DNA of 64,000 nt from Dermatophilaceae bacterium Soc4.6 (GCA_039889245.1 JAZGVH010000002.1:2728001-2792000); one strand, 5' to 3'; numbered from the stretch's first letter, positions 1-8,769 are shown. Numbers and translations are program-made. Notes: generated from the sequence alone by a model not told the origin.

Positions 1-97
1 CCGTCAGGGGATCTGGTGTGCCTTCGGGTGTCCACTGGACGGGCCTTGCGAGGGGCAGCAGGACCACACGTCTGCCCGCCGAAGGGGGAAGGATCTC

Positions 98-259
98 GTG
101 GTGATCGCCGCCTCGTTGATGTTGCTCGCCGGGTTCGGCCTCATCGCGCTCGGGCTCGTGCAGCACACCATGTACGACATTGGCGCTGTGGTCGTGGTGA
201 TCGCCGCTGTCGGCCTCGCTGTCCGGACGGTCGACGTCGTCAGATGGCTGCGGCACTGA
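98..259 (+). CDS. Small two-helix membrane protein, hypothetical
   Basis: An open frame of 53 residues starting with GTG at 98. A purine-rich site (GGGGGAAGGA) ends a few bases upstream and supports this start. The product has two hydrophobic stretches, roughly residues 1-20 and 28-43, joined by a short polar segment (QHTMYD) and ending in a basic tail (VRWLRH), so a small inner-membrane hairpin protein is likely. It converges on the formate dehydrogenase membrane subunit, with 28 bases between the two stop codons. I do not recognise a family. Codon use and the ribosome site make it plausible, but it is short and could be fortuitous. Confidence 0.5.
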   Translation: MVIAASLMLLAGFGLIALGLVQHTMYDIGAVVVVIAAVGLAVRTVDVVRWLRH

Positions 260-287
260 CGTCGGCCCACGTGGCTGCCGCGGGTCG

Positions 288-1265
288 TCACGCCGGATCC
301 CGCGAGGTGGAGCGACCCTCCGCCGTTGCCTCGGCCTGTGCCCGCGCACGTTGGGGTTGCACCACGTAGCGGGGGTCGCGGGTGGACTCGACGCCGGCGG
401 CGAAGATGCCGAAGCGGGTGCACAACGAGGCCGCGACGAGGGCGGCCCCGCCGATACGTCCCAGCACTGGCGCCCGATGACCGGCCACGGCCAAAGCCGA
501 CCCGGCCAGGGTCAGTGCCTTGGCACCCTTCATGAGCGTGCCGGCCCGACCCTTGCGGTAGCACTCGTCGGCCAGCCCCGCGGCGCCGTGCATCCGGTGG
601 GTGGCTACCGTCTCCGCGACCGCACCGATCAGGGCGAGCCGTCGCGCGGGTCCACTCTCGCTGGTGGGCGCCAGCAGGAGACCGAGGCCGCCCGCTGCGC
701 TGGCCGCGGACCCGACGAAGACGAAGGGCAGCTCGCAGTGCGGCTCGTGCCACGCCGGTACGGCCGTGTCGCCGATCAGTACCGCGGTGTAGGCCGCCAC
801 GACCGGGCCGAGGAGCGCCGTGCCGGCAGTGGTCGCGGGTGCGGCCCAGGGCATCCACCCCGTGAGCTCGATCCCCGCGCCCGCCAGCGCCATCGGGGCG
901 TACCCGGTGAGCACCCACGTGCCGACGCTCATCGGTGAGGTCGGCTTGGCCACGCGCAACATGTTGATGAAGCGGGCGGGGCGACCCAGGTCGTGGACGA
1001 GGGCGGCGAGCGAGAGGGAGATGGCACCGGCAGCACCCAGACGGGCCACGCGCGCCAGCCCCGGCAGCTTGGCGAATGCTGCCCCCGCGGCCAGGACCGA
1101 GGACCCTCCGGCCAGGCCGCCGAGGAACAGGTACCCGGCGATGTCGGTGGCCGACCAGGTCGGCTCCTGGAGGATGGGGCGACCGTAGTAGGACTCGAAG
1201 GAGGCCTCGGGCACCATGAGGTTCTCGCCCCGTCTGCGGCGACGGCGCTCGGTCACCCCGGTCAC
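288..1265 (-). CDS. nrfD: NrfD-type membrane subunit of formate dehydrogenase
   Basis: Polytopic membrane protein of about 325 residues in the NrfD/PsrC polysulfide-reductase family, which passes electrons between a periphery Fe-S subunit and the quinone pool without binding heme. The N-terminal part has the family pattern of an aromatic/proline segment (YYGRPILQEPTWS) before the first helix, GYLFLGGLAGGS inside it, then several long hydrophobic helices. The GTG at 1265 overlaps the stop of the Fe-S gene (GTGA), the usual coupling in this operon. An ATG 16 codons further in is the alternative start. It is the third gene of a minus-strand operon, replacing the cytochrome b556 FdnI subunit of the E. 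coli enzyme. Confidence 0.85.
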   Translation of the reverse strand: MTGVTERRRRRRGENLMVPEASFESYYGRPILQEPTWSATDIAGYLFLGGLAGGSSVLAAGAAFAKLPGLARVARLGAAGAISLSLAALVHDLGRPARFINMLRVAKPTSPMSVGTWVLTGYAPMALAGAGIELTGWMPWAAPATTAGTALLGPVVAAYTAVLIGDTAVPAWHEPHCELPFVFVGSAASAAGGLGLLLAPTSESGPARRLALIGAVAETVATHRMHGAAGLADECYRKGRAGTLMKGAKALTLAGSALAVAGHRAPVLGRIGGAALVAASLCTRFGIFAAGVESTRDPRYVVQPQRARAQAEATAEGRSTSRDPA

Positions 1266-2179
1266 CTCGACCGCCCCCACACGGCGGCGACCCCGGCCAG
1301 CGCGAGACCCGCTGCCGCGGCTGCGGCGTGCGCCCACATCCGTGGCAGGTCCCGCGTGGTCACCACAGGGTCCGGTGGCAACCCGTACACCTCCGGTTCG
1401 TCGAGCAGCAGGAAGAACGCCCCCGCCCCGCCCACTCCGTCCTCGGGGTCATTGCCGTACAGCCGGGCCTCGGGCACCCCCGATCCGTGCAGCACCTCGA
1501 CACGCTTCCCGGCCCGCTCCCGCAGCTCGTCGAGGTCGCCGAACTGGATGGACTGGGTCGGGCAGGCCTTGGCGCAGGCTGGCTCCTGGCCCACCGAGAG
1601 ACGGTCGTAGCACAGGGTGCACTTGAAGACGCGGCCGTCGTCCTCACGCTGTGCGATGACGCCGTACGGGCAGGCGGACACGCAGTAGCCGCAGCCGTTG
1701 CACACGTCCTCCTGCACGATGACAGTGCCGAACTCCGTGCGGACCAGTGCCCCAGTCGGGCACACGTCCAGGCACGCCGCGTGCGTGCAGTGCTTGCACA
1801 CGTCCGACGACATCAGCCAACGCACCCCTGACGTCGCAAAGGCGGTCCCCTGGTCCGGGAGGTCCCCGTCTGCGGGCGCGGCGGGGGCGGGTCCGATCCC
1901 GGGCATGCCCAACGGCACGGGGGCTAGTACCGGGGCGGCCTGCTCGATGAACGCCACATGGCGCCAGGTGTCGGCGCTCAGCCCACCCGTGTTGTCGTAG
2001 GACATACCGGTGAACGTCAGGCCGTCCTCGGGGACGGCGTTCCACTCCTTGCAGGCCACCTCGCACGCCTTGCAGCCGATGCACACACTGGTGTCGGTGA
2101 AGAAGCCCTTGCGAGGGGTCCCCCCTGTCCAGCCCGCGTCCGCGGCAACGTCGGGCTCGGGCCCGCTCAACCGGTTCAC
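1262..2179 (-). CDS. fdhB: Formate dehydrogenase Fe-S (beta) subunit, four-cluster ferredoxin type
   Basis: 305 residues, similar in plan to FdnH/FdoH. Four cysteine motifs that can hold 4Fe-4S clusters are visible in order: CIGCKACEVAC near residue 33, CKHCTHAACLDVCP, CNGCGYCVSACP, and CTLCYDRLSVGQEPACAKACP. A single hydrophobic helix rich in Ala/Leu close to the C-terminus should anchor it to the membrane, as in FdnH. It relays electrons from the molybdopterin subunit to the NrfD subunit. The GTG start overlaps the stop of the catalytic gene (GTGA), and its own stop overlaps the nrfD start. Assignment rests on cluster spacing, the C-terminal anchor and operon position. Confidence 0.92.
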   Translation of the reverse strand: MNRLSGPEPDVAADAGWTGGTPRKGFFTDTSVCIGCKACEVACKEWNAVPEDGLTFTGMSYDNTGGLSADTWRHVAFIEQAAPVLAPVPLGMPGIGPAPAAPADGDLPDQGTAFATSGVRWLMSSDVCKHCTHAACLDVCPTGALVRTEFGTVIVQEDVCNGCGYCVSACPYGVIAQREDDGRVFKCTLCYDRLSVGQEPACAKACPTQSIQFGDLDELRERAGKRVEVLHGSGVPEARLYGNDPEDGVGGAGAFFLLLDEPEVYGLPPDPVVTTRDLPRMWAHAAAAAAGLALAGVAAVWGRSR

Positions 2180-5100
2180 GAGGGCATCCCGGTGTGCTCG
2201 GTGACACCGGCTCTGCGCCGGTACTCCCCGACGTAGGCGCGCAGTGCGGGGCCGCGCAGGCGTCGCCCAGGCTGGATGTCAGCGGTCAACGCCTTGACCT
2301 CCTCGATGTGGGCGGTGGGGTCCAATGTGATCGACGTCAGGTCGTTCACCGCGTCTCCCGTCGCCATCCCATTGCCTCCCCAGTGGTAGGGCAGACCGAT
2401 CTGGTGCACCTGTTGCTCACCCACCGAGAGCGGGGCCATCCGGTCGGTGACCAGGACCCGTGCCTCGATGGCCGACCGGGCCGTGACGACAGTCGCCCAC
2501 CCCCCGTTCTCCAGCCCACGCAACCGGGCCAGCTCCGGCGAGACCTCGCAGAACAACTCGGGCTGCAGCTCGGCCAGATACGGCGTCCACCGGCTCATCC
2601 CCCCTGCGGTGAAGTGCTCGGTCAGCCGGTACGTCGTCACCACGAAGGGGTAGACGTCGGCACCCGGCTCGGTGCCGCTGGGCTGGAACCGGTTGTCTGG
2701 GTGGCGGATCAGCCCCCGGACCGGGCTGCGGTCGACAGGGTAGAGCGGGTTGGCCATTGGGGATTCCTGCGGCTCGTAGTGCGTGGGCAGCGGTCCGTCG
2801 GTGACCCCGGACGGCGCGAACAGCCACCCACGACCATCGGCCTGCATGATGAACGGCTCGGTGCCCGACAGTCCATCCGGCCCCGTTCCGCCCTCGGGCG
2901 GTTCGTAGTCGGGCCGCTTGTCAGCGACGAAGTCAGGCACGTCGTGACCGGTCCACGAACCCTGGTCCTCATCCCACCAGACCAGCGCCTTACGCTCACT
3001 CCACGGGCGACCATCGGGGTCGGCCGAGGCCCGGTTGTACAGGACCCGACGGTTGGCCGGCCAGGCCCACCCCCAGTCCGGACCCAACCAGTTCTGCTCG
3101 TCGCGGTGTCGGCGCCGCTTCGCGTGGTTCTGCCCGTCCGCGAAGACACCGGCGTAGATCCAGCAGCCGCAGCTGGTGCTGCCGTCTCCGGCGAGCTCGG
3201 TATAGGAGCCGATGGGAGCTCCGTCGGCGCCATGACCGTTGATCTCGCGGAGGACGGACTCCGCGCTGGGCTCGGCCGTCGGCCCGCTCGTGGGGTAGTC
3301 CCAGGTCAGGTCGAGGACGGGGCGGTCCATCTCGTCCTCGCTGCCCGCGAGCAGGGCTCGCACCCGCTGACCCAGGTGGTAGATGAACCACAGGTCGCTG
3401 CGCTGCTCGTCCGCGGGCTCGACCGCTTTGGAGTGCCACTGAAGCAGGCGGTTGGTGTTGGTGAAGGTGCCCTCCTTCTCGGTGTGAGCAGCCGCGGGGA
3501 AGAAGAAAACCTCGGTGGCGATGTCCTCGGTGCGGCGCTCACCACTGGAGATCTCGGGTCCGTCCTTCCAGAAGGTGGCGCTCTCGATGAGGGAGAAGTC
3601 CCGCACGACCAGCCAGTCGAGGTTGGCCAGGCCGAGGCGCTGCATCCGGGCGTTGGCCGAGCCGACAGCGGGGTTCTCCCCCATGAGGAAGTAGCCACGA
3701 CAACGGCCCTCGATCTGCTCCACCACGGTCTCGTAGGTGCTGTGCGAGCCGGTGATGCGCGGTAGGTAGTCGAAGCAGAAGTCGTTCTCGACCGTCGCCG
3801 CGTCACCCCAGTAGGCCTTCATCAGGCTCACCATGTAGGCGCGCATGTTCGCCCAGAATCCGCGCTGGGCGGAGTCCGCTGCGATATAGGATTCGAGGTC
3901 CTCGTGCTGGTGGGCGTGCGGCATCGGCAGGTACCCCGGGAGCAGGTCGAACAGCGTGGGGATGTCGCTCGATCCCTGGATGCTCGCATGTCCGCGCAGC
4001 GCCATGACCCCGCCCCCGGGTCGTCCCACGTTGCCCAGCAGTAGCTGCAGCACACCGGCGGCGCGGATGTTCTGCGATCCCGTGGTGTGCTGGGTCCACC
4101 CCACGGCATAGGCGAACGCACTCGTGCGGTCGCGTCCGCTGTTGCTCACAAGCGCGTTGGCTACCTGGGCCAGCAGCTGCGGCGGGACGCCGCACACCCG
4201 CTCGACCATCTCGGGGGTGTAGCGCGAATAGTGCCGACGAAGCGTCTGCCACACCGTGCGAGGATCCTGCAGCGTCGCGTCACGCTCCGGGTCACCGTGC
4301 GGGCCGGGTCCGCCCGAGCCGTGCGACTCCCCGTGACCGGACCGCTGGACCGACTCCTGATAGTCCGCGTCGCGGGCCCCCGATGCCGCCGCGACCTCCA
4401 TCCCCCGGTACTGCCAGGTGGCATCGTCGTACGAGCGACCGTCCTCGCTCAGCCCGGAGAAGATGCCGTCGAGGTCCTCGGTGTCCTGGAAGTCCTCCCG
4501 CAGCAACGTGGAGGCATTGGTGTATGCCGTGACATAGTCGTGGAACCACAGGTCATTCTCGATGACGTGGTGGATCAGGCCGCCCAAGAAGGCGATGTCG
4601 GTGCCGGCCCGGATGGGCACGTGCAGGTCGGCCACCGCGCTGGTGCGGGTGAACCGGGGGTCGACGTGGATGATCACGGCACCGCGGGCCTTGGCCTCCA
4701 TGACCCACTGGAACCCCACGGGGTGCGCCTCGGCGAAGTTGGACCCCTGGATGACGATGCAGTCGGCGTTCTGCAGGTCCTGCAGGCACGTCGTCGACCC
4801 CCCACGCCCGAAGGTGGTGCCCAATCCGACGACGGTCGAGCTGTGGCATATCCGCGCCTGGTTCTCGACCTGAACGACGCCGAGCGCTGTGAACAACTTC
4901 TTGATCAGGTAGTTCTCCTCGTTGTCGAGTGTGGCGCCGCCCAGGCTGGCCACTCCCATCGTGCGACGCACCCGCGCCCCGTCCTGCTCCCACTGCCAGC
5001 CCTCGCGCCGAGTCTGCACCAGCCGCTGCGCGACCAGGTCGAGCGCCTCGTCCAGAGGCAGCCGCTCCCACGTCGTCGCGTGCGGCCTCCGGTGCAGGAC

Positions 5101-5409
5101 GAAGTGCTCGCGGGCACTACCCGTGGTCAGCTGCAGCGTGGCAGAACCCTTGGGGCACAGCCGGCCCCGGCTGATCGGGGACCCGGGGTCACCCTCGATC
5201 TGCACCACCTTCTCGTCCTTGACGTACACCTGCTGACCACAGCCCACGGCGCAGTAGGGGCACACGGAGTCCACGACCCGGTCAGCCGTCGCCGTGCGGG
5301 GCCGCAACGACGCCGTCGTCGAGGAAACCACGGCGGCACCCCGTCCCAGCGGATCCCCCCCGGTCAACTGCCGGTAAACCGGCCACTGCAACCACGGTCC
5401 AGATCCCAT
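2176..5409 (-). CDS. fdhA: Formate dehydrogenase catalytic subunit, Cys-type (molybdopterin oxidoreductase)
   Basis: About 1077 residues, in the FdnG/FdoG branch of the molybdopterin oxidoreductases, oxidising formate to CO2. Cysteines 50, 53, 57 and 85 (CPYCAVGC, then GRLCPKGS) bind the N-terminal 4Fe-4S cluster. The segment QARICHSSTV places Cys188-His189 where E. coli FdnG has selenocysteine-His; the codon at 4846-4848 reads TGC on the coding strand. Further family motifs are FGRGGSTT, GSNFAEAHPVGF and VDPRFTRTSAVADLH. I start at ATG 5409 because GGGAGG lies just upstream; the frame stays open to 5490. No twin-arginine signal is visible, so the catalytic site probably faces the cytoplasm. 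The C-terminal domain resembles the molydopterin-dinucleotide-binding domain. Confidence 0.93.
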   Translation of the reverse strand: MGSGPWLQWPVYRQLTGGDPLGRGAAVVSSTTASLRPRTATADRVVDSVCPYCAVGCGQQVYVKDEKVVQIEGDPGSPISRGRLCPKGSATLQLTTGSAREHFVLHRRPHATTWERLPLDEALDLVAQRLVQTRREGWQWEQDGARVRRTMGVASLGGATLDNEENYLIKKLFTALGVVQVENQARICHSSTVVGLGTTFGRGGSTTCLQDLQNADCIVIQGSNFAEAHPVGFQWVMEAKARGAVIIHVDPRFTRTSAVADLHVPIRAGTDIAFLGGLIHHVIENDLWFHDYVTAYTNASTLLREDFQDTEDLDGIFSGLSEDGRSYDDATWQYRGMEVAAASGARDADYQESVQRSGHGESHGSGGPGPHGDPERDATLQDPRTVWQTLRRHYSRYTPEMVERVCGVPPQLLAQVANALVSNSGRDRTSAFAYAVGWTQHTTGSQNIRAAGVLQLLLGNVGRPGGGVMALRGHASIQGSSDIPTLFDLLPGYLPMPHAHQHEDLESYIAADSAQRGFWANMRAYMVSLMKAYWGDAATVENDFCFDYLPRITGSHSTYETVVEQIEGRCRGYFLMGENPAVGSANARMQRLGLANLDWLVVRDFSLIESATFWKDGPEISSGERRTEDIATEVFFFPAAAHTEKEGTFTNTNRLLQWHSKAVEPADEQRSDLWFIYHLGQRVRALLAGSEDEMDRPVLDLTWDYPTSGPTAEPSAESVLREINGHGADGAPIGSYTELAGDGSTSCGCWIYAGVFADGQNHAKRRRHRDEQNWLGPDWGWAWPANRRVLYNRASADPDGRPWSERKALVWWDEDQGSWTGHDVPDFVADKRPDYEPPEGGTGPDGLSGTEPFIMQADGRGWLFAPSGVTDGPLPTHYEPQESPMANPLYPVDRSPVRGLIRHPDNRFQPSGTEPGADVYPFVVTTYRLTEHFTAGGMSRWTPYLAELQPELFCEVSPELARLRGLENGGWATVVTARSAIEARVLVTDRMAPLSVGEQQVHQIGLPYHWGGNGMATGDAVNDLTSITLDPTAHIEEVKALTADIQPGRRLRGPALRAYVGEYRRRAGVTEHTGMPS

Positions 5410-5937
5410 GAGGTGCTCCTCCCGCCCCAAGGCGCCGACGGCGCCGCCGTTCGCTGACAAACCGCAATCTCCCAGGATCACGCAACCCACCGCAAGGGCT
5501 TCAGCCCATCTTGAGGGCTGTCTCAGCGAGGTCTCAGGCGCGGTCTCGCCGGATGGATGCGTTGACCAAGGGCTCTTCGGGGCACCAGCTCGGCGAGGGG
5601 GCTAACGTCAGAGAGCGTCCCCTCTAGAATGTGGCGCCGAAGGGAGATGATGCCCAGGCCGGGGAATGAGCCGATGAAGAAGGCGATTCTCCAGCCCATG
5701 TCCTGCCCGGAGCGACCGCATCGACATCGGGGTCGGCTCGCGGACGGACATTGACAGGAGTCACGATGGGGGTTGACGATCCGGGGTAGTCGCCAGGTGC
5801 CACCAGGTGCGACAGCGCCACTGCTCGTACTCCTGGGGCTGGACGAGGGCTGGACGTCAACACGCCCCGGATCAGCCCAGGTGAAAGATCGTGGCGCTGT
5901 GGCGACCGCCGATCCGAGAGGTCCCGAGGAGCAGACA
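5410..5937. other. 528-base region between fdhA and the 5938 gene
   Basis: No complete gene is visible. It should hold the fdhA promoter (minus strand). A short inverted repeat, CAGCCC at 5502-5507 and GGGCTG at 5515-5520, lies about 100 bases upstream of fdhA and could form a small hairpin in its leader. A minus-strand fragment resembling a major-facilitator transporter occupies about 5525-5716. The stretch 5717-5937 has no recognisable content except an ATG with a fair ribosome site at 5766 that opens only seven codons. Confidence 0.5.
5523..5716 (-). pseudogene. Remnant of an MFS transporter (fragment)
   Basis: On the minus strand the frame reads GQDMGWRIAFFIGSFPGLG followed by IISLRRHILE. 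This matches the common MFS pattern G-W-R-x-x-F-F-I-G-x-x-P, a hydrophobic run, then (L/I)RRxxxE at the end of transmembrane helix 6. Upstream codons no longer look like a transporter and there is no start codon in a suitable place. The following residues (SPLAELVPRRALG) are only loosely plausible, so roughly 40-60 codons of an older gene seem to survive. The identification rests on one helix motif and is tentative. Confidence 0.35.
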
Positions 5938-6228
5938 GTGACCGAGGAAGACGCCAGCCAGACGCAGCGGGAGTGCCGTGAACGCACCCTGCAAGAGATC
6001 ATCGACGCCATGGTGCGGGCCAAGCAGGACCGCTCGGTCGATGATGTCGCGGGTGACCTTCGGCAACGGATCGCCGAGAGCGGATTACCAGCGAAGCCCA
6101 ATTCGTGGCTCCAAGCAGTCGCCGACGGCGTCGTGCGGGGGGATGCCTACGTCGTGTCCGCAGACACCCTCCGGACCATGGACATCCCGCCGCCGGCGAC
6201 CCGTGAGCATCCCCACAGCATCACGTAG
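5938..6228 (+). CDS. Conserved-looking small protein, 96 aa, hypothetical
   Basis: Starts at GTG 5938 with GAGGAGC upstream. The product (VTEEDASQTQRECRERTL...) is soluble, has a charged amphipathic N-terminal half with several predicted helices, and ends with PPPATREHPHSIT. The middle segment (DDVAGDLRQRIAESGLPAKP) suggests a compact helical fold. It could be a small regulatory or stress-response protein, but I do not recognise a family. It precedes the EAL-HDOD gene on the same strand with a 143-base gap, so co-transcription is possible. An upstream in-frame ATG (5773) would add 55 residues of low-complexity sequence and lacks a ribosome site. Confidence 0.6.
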   Translation: MTEEDASQTQRECRERTLQEIIDAMVRAKQDRSVDDVAGDLRQRIAESGLPAKPNSWLQAVADGVVRGDAYVVSADTLRTMDIPPPATREHPHSIT

Positions 6229-6371
6229 CACCCGTCTGGCGACCGACGCCTGGCTGATGACCCGTAGTCCGCAGACGCGTGTCGGGTTGTGAGTGCGCCG
6301 CACCGCGGGGATGCCGTGGGGGACGGGAGTGCCGGCTCCGCATCCGTCGGCGTTCGCCCGGAGAAGTCACG

Positions 6372-7853
6372 ATGAGCGTGGGCATCGATGTGTACCCCGA
6401 CAACGTGGCTGCTCCGTCTGTGGAACCCGGCGCCCACCCGCACGACAGCGGGCCACATGACGCACCCCTGAGACAGAATCGGCCCTCAGATGGCCACTAC
6501 GACGCCGACCCGACCGACATCAGCGCATCCACGAAGGATGCGGGTTGGCTAACCGCTCAGAGCGTGCGGGTCAGTGCCGATAGGTCCAGAGAGTCAGGGC
6601 AGGCACTCGGGGAGTTGGTGATCGGAATTACCGCGTTGGACGTCGTCGTCGGCCGGCAGTCGATCTTCGACCGTGACCGTGCCGTCTACGGCTATGAACT
6701 GCTGTTCCGTCCGATCGATGCCTCGGCATCGGCAACTGGACCGCTCAGCGGGGATCTGATGACCTCGATGGTGCTGTTCAGCGCGACCGGTATCGGGCTG
6801 CATCGCCTGATCGGCAACCGGTTCGCGTTCTGCAATGCCGACCGCGGCCTGCTCACCGGAGCCGTGCCGATCAGCCTCCCGCCCGAACAGACCGTGATCG
6901 AGGTGCTGGAGACGGTGGTCCCCGACGCCGCGATCATCGAGGGCTGCGAGCGGTTGGTGGCGCAGGGCTTCCGGCTCGCGCTCGATGACTTCGTGTGGTT
7001 CGACGGTGTGGAGCGGCTGCTCGGACTGGCCGACATCGTCAAGGTTGATCTGACCATCGTTGCCCCACAGGACCTGCCGGGCTTGGTCCAGCGGCTGCGT
7101 CAGTATGACGTCAAGCTCGTGGCCGAGAAGGTCGAGTCCGAGGAGGAGATGCTGCGGTGTCTCGATCTCGGCTTCGACTACTTCCAGGGCTATGCCCTGG
7201 CGCGTCCGGTCATCCTGCCCGGCAAGACCCTGGGCTCCTCCGAACTGGGTCGGCTCCGGATGGCCTCAGCGCTGCTGGGCCGGGATTTCGAGGTCGACGA
7301 GCTCGAGGCGATCGTGGCCACCGAGCCGGGCATGATGTTGCAGCTGTTGCAGATGGCTGGCGCCGGCGGTCTCGCCGGGACCCGCCGGCGGGTTCGCAAC
7401 GTCCGGGAAGCGTTCGTCATGATCGGTTCGCAACGCCTGCAGAACTGGATCGCCCTGTTGGTGATGGTCGATCGTCGGGTGACCAGCACCGATGACTTCA
7501 CGACCGCGTTGACCCGCGCGAAGATGAGTGAGGTCCTGGCCCTTCAGCTTGAGACGGGACGGTCCAGCCTGGCTTTCACGGCCGGGATGCTGTCCGCGAT
7601 CGATGTCCTGATGGGCATTCCGACTGAGCAAATCCTCAGCACGCTGTCGTTGGATGACGAGCTGCAGGACGCCGCGTTCGGCGAACAGAGCACCACCGGA
7701 CGCCTGGTCCGCGACGTGATCGATCACCTGTCGGCCAAACCGAACCCATCGTGCCGTAGCGGCTTCACCGACCAGGAGCTGGATCTGGCCGCGATCCATG
7801 CGTTGAACTGGGCGCTGGACGTCGTCGACGGACTGACCTCCTCGATTTCCTGA
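6372..7853 (+). CDS. EAL-HDOD two-domain signalling protein
   Basis: 493 residues. The first ~90 are polar and probably disordered. Residues ~92-300 form an EAL domain with landmarks GRQSIFDRDRAVYGYELLFR, ALDDFVWFDG, KVDLT, AEKVES and GFDYFQGYALARP. Residues ~310-490 resemble an HDOD domain (GRDFEVDELEAIVATEPG, IGSQRLQNWIALL). This is the YuxH-like arrangement. Active c-di-GMP phosphodiesterases carry E-(A/x)-L-L-R, DDFG(T/S)G and AEGVE; here DDF is followed by VW and AEKVES replaces AEGVE, so the domain more likely binds c-di-GMP or partners than hydrolyses it. Start chosen at ATG 6372 because GGAGAAG precedes it. Confidence 0.88.
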   Translation: MSVGIDVYPDNVAAPSVEPGAHPHDSGPHDAPLRQNRPSDGHYDADPTDISASTKDAGWLTAQSVRVSADRSRESGQALGELVIGITALDVVVGRQSIFDRDRAVYGYELLFRPIDASASATGPLSGDLMTSMVLFSATGIGLHRLIGNRFAFCNADRGLLTGAVPISLPPEQTVIEVLETVVPDAAIIEGCERLVAQGFRLALDDFVWFDGVERLLGLADIVKVDLTIVAPQDLPGLVQRLRQYDVKLVAEKVESEEEMLRCLDLGFDYFQGYALARPVILPGKTLGSSELGRLRMASALLGRDFEVDELEAIVATEPGMMLQLLQMAGAGGLAGTRRRVRNVREAFVMIGSQRLQNWIALLVMVDRRVTSTDDFTTALTRAKMSEVLALQLETGRSSLAFTAGMLSAIDVLMGIPTEQILSTLSLDDELQDAAFGEQSTTGRLVRDVIDHLSAKPNPSCRSGFTDQELDLAAIHALNWALDVVDGLTSSIS

Positions 7854-7860
7854 CGCGGCC

Positions 7861-7882
7861 GGGCCGTTCTGCGCGACGGCCC
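7861..7882 (+). terminator. GC hairpin after the EAL-HDOD gene
   Basis: GGGCCGT at 7861-7867 and ACGGCCC at 7876-7882 form a perfect 7-bp stem with an 8-base loop, 7 bases after the stop codon. There is no T-tract, as is common for terminator-like hairpins in high-GC actinobacteria. Confidence 0.4.
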
Positions 7883-8053
7883 TGACCGGTGCGTCGGGGT
7901 GCCCGGCAAGGGCAGGGCTGCGTCGTGGCCACCGCAACATGCGCCGTGCGGGCCGCGGCGCTGAACGGGCCCGATCTGGCGGTATGGCGCATGTCCGACG
8001 GCGCGGAGGCGCGGCGTCGCGCTGGAGACCGCGCTCCTGTCGGAGCACGCTCC

Positions 8054-8059
8054 TAGGCT
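8054..8059 (+). promoter_or_regulatory. -10 box TAGGCT, leaderless promoter
   Basis: TAGGCT lies six bases before the ATG at 8066, which places the transcription start on the start codon. No ribosome site is present. Confidence 0.55.
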
Positions 8060-8065
8060 TTGGCC

Positions 8066-8524
8066 ATGACGACGTGGGACGAGATCACCTCCGCAGTCGG
8101 CCTGGCCCTCGGCGGGGAGAAGGTCGACGGTCGACGCGAGCTGCTCAGCTGCTGGGGTGGGACCTCCGAGCAGGACCACGCGCAGCGGTGCGTGCTGGCC
8201 CACTACCTCGCCGACCTCGAGCCCCAGCTCGACGACGAGGTGACGTGGGACGAGCGGGCGTGGGCGGCATACGCGCACGTCGGTGAGGACGACCTGGCGG
8301 CGATCGGCATCGCCTCGGCGCGTGCGCTGGCCCCCAGCCTGCACCTCAACCTCGGCGACGGTTACCTGCGGCAGGGGCGCACGGCCGACGCGGCGGCCCA
8401 GCTGGAGGCGGGGCTGACTGCCCAGAGCGCCCTGCTCGACGACGGGTACGGCGCCCTCGTGCGTCGCGGGCTCGTCGGCCTGGGGAAGAGGATCGCGGGG
8501 TCGAAGGTGGAGGGCGGCGACTGA
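8066..8524 (+). CDS. Small helical repeat (TPR-like) protein, hypothetical
   Basis: 152 residues, acidic and rich in Ala and Leu. The segments EEQDHAQRCVLAHYLADLE-like and LNLGDGYLRQGRTADAAAQL resemble paired TPR helices (the second has the A/G spacing of a TPR), so a protein-interaction role is likely. Seen in actinobacteria as stand-alone genes next to single-gene units. I chose ATG 8066 rather than TTG 8060 because a TAGGCT -10 box sits at leaderless distance. It is followed by 245 bases without a recognisable gene. Function unknown. Confidence 0.7.
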   Translation: MTTWDEITSAVGLALGGEKVDGRRELLSCWGGTSEQDHAQRCVLAHYLADLEPQLDDEVTWDERAWAAYAHVGEDDLAAIGIASARALAPSLHLNLGDGYLRQGRTADAAAQLEAGLTAQSALLDDGYGALVRRGLVGLGKRIAGSKVEGGD

Positions 8525-8769
8525 GCGGCTCACGAGGCGACGGTGGCGCGACCTCGCGCGGACGCGGGGGGTACGCCCGGAGAGCGACGCTCAGAGCAGC
8601 CGGTCGAACCACACCTGGTCGAGCAACGGGATGCCGTCGCCCTCGAGCCCCGCAAACGGCATCAACCGTGACACCTCGGCCTCGTCGGCAGGATCGGCGT
8701 CATCGGCCTGCCGACCGACACACCGGTGAGCATCACCGGCAGCGTCCGGCGAATGGCAAGGTAGTCGCC

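Noticed and set aside
2194-3765. Long plus-strand open frame opposite fdhA
   Set aside because: It is antisense to a well-supported formate dehydrogenase gene and has the Arg/Gly/Pro-rich composition of GC-rich shadow frames; no domain is visible. The same holds for 4087-5457.
4846-4848. Possible selenocysteine site in the formate dehydrogenase
   Set aside because: The codon is TGC (Cys), not TGA, so no recoding is needed.
8591-8730. Minus-strand reading ending ...EAEVSRLMPFAGLEGDG and IPLLDQVWFDRLL
   Set aside because: It has a protein-like look and could be a C-terminal remnant, but it has no start codon, no family match I can name, and is only ~40 codons.
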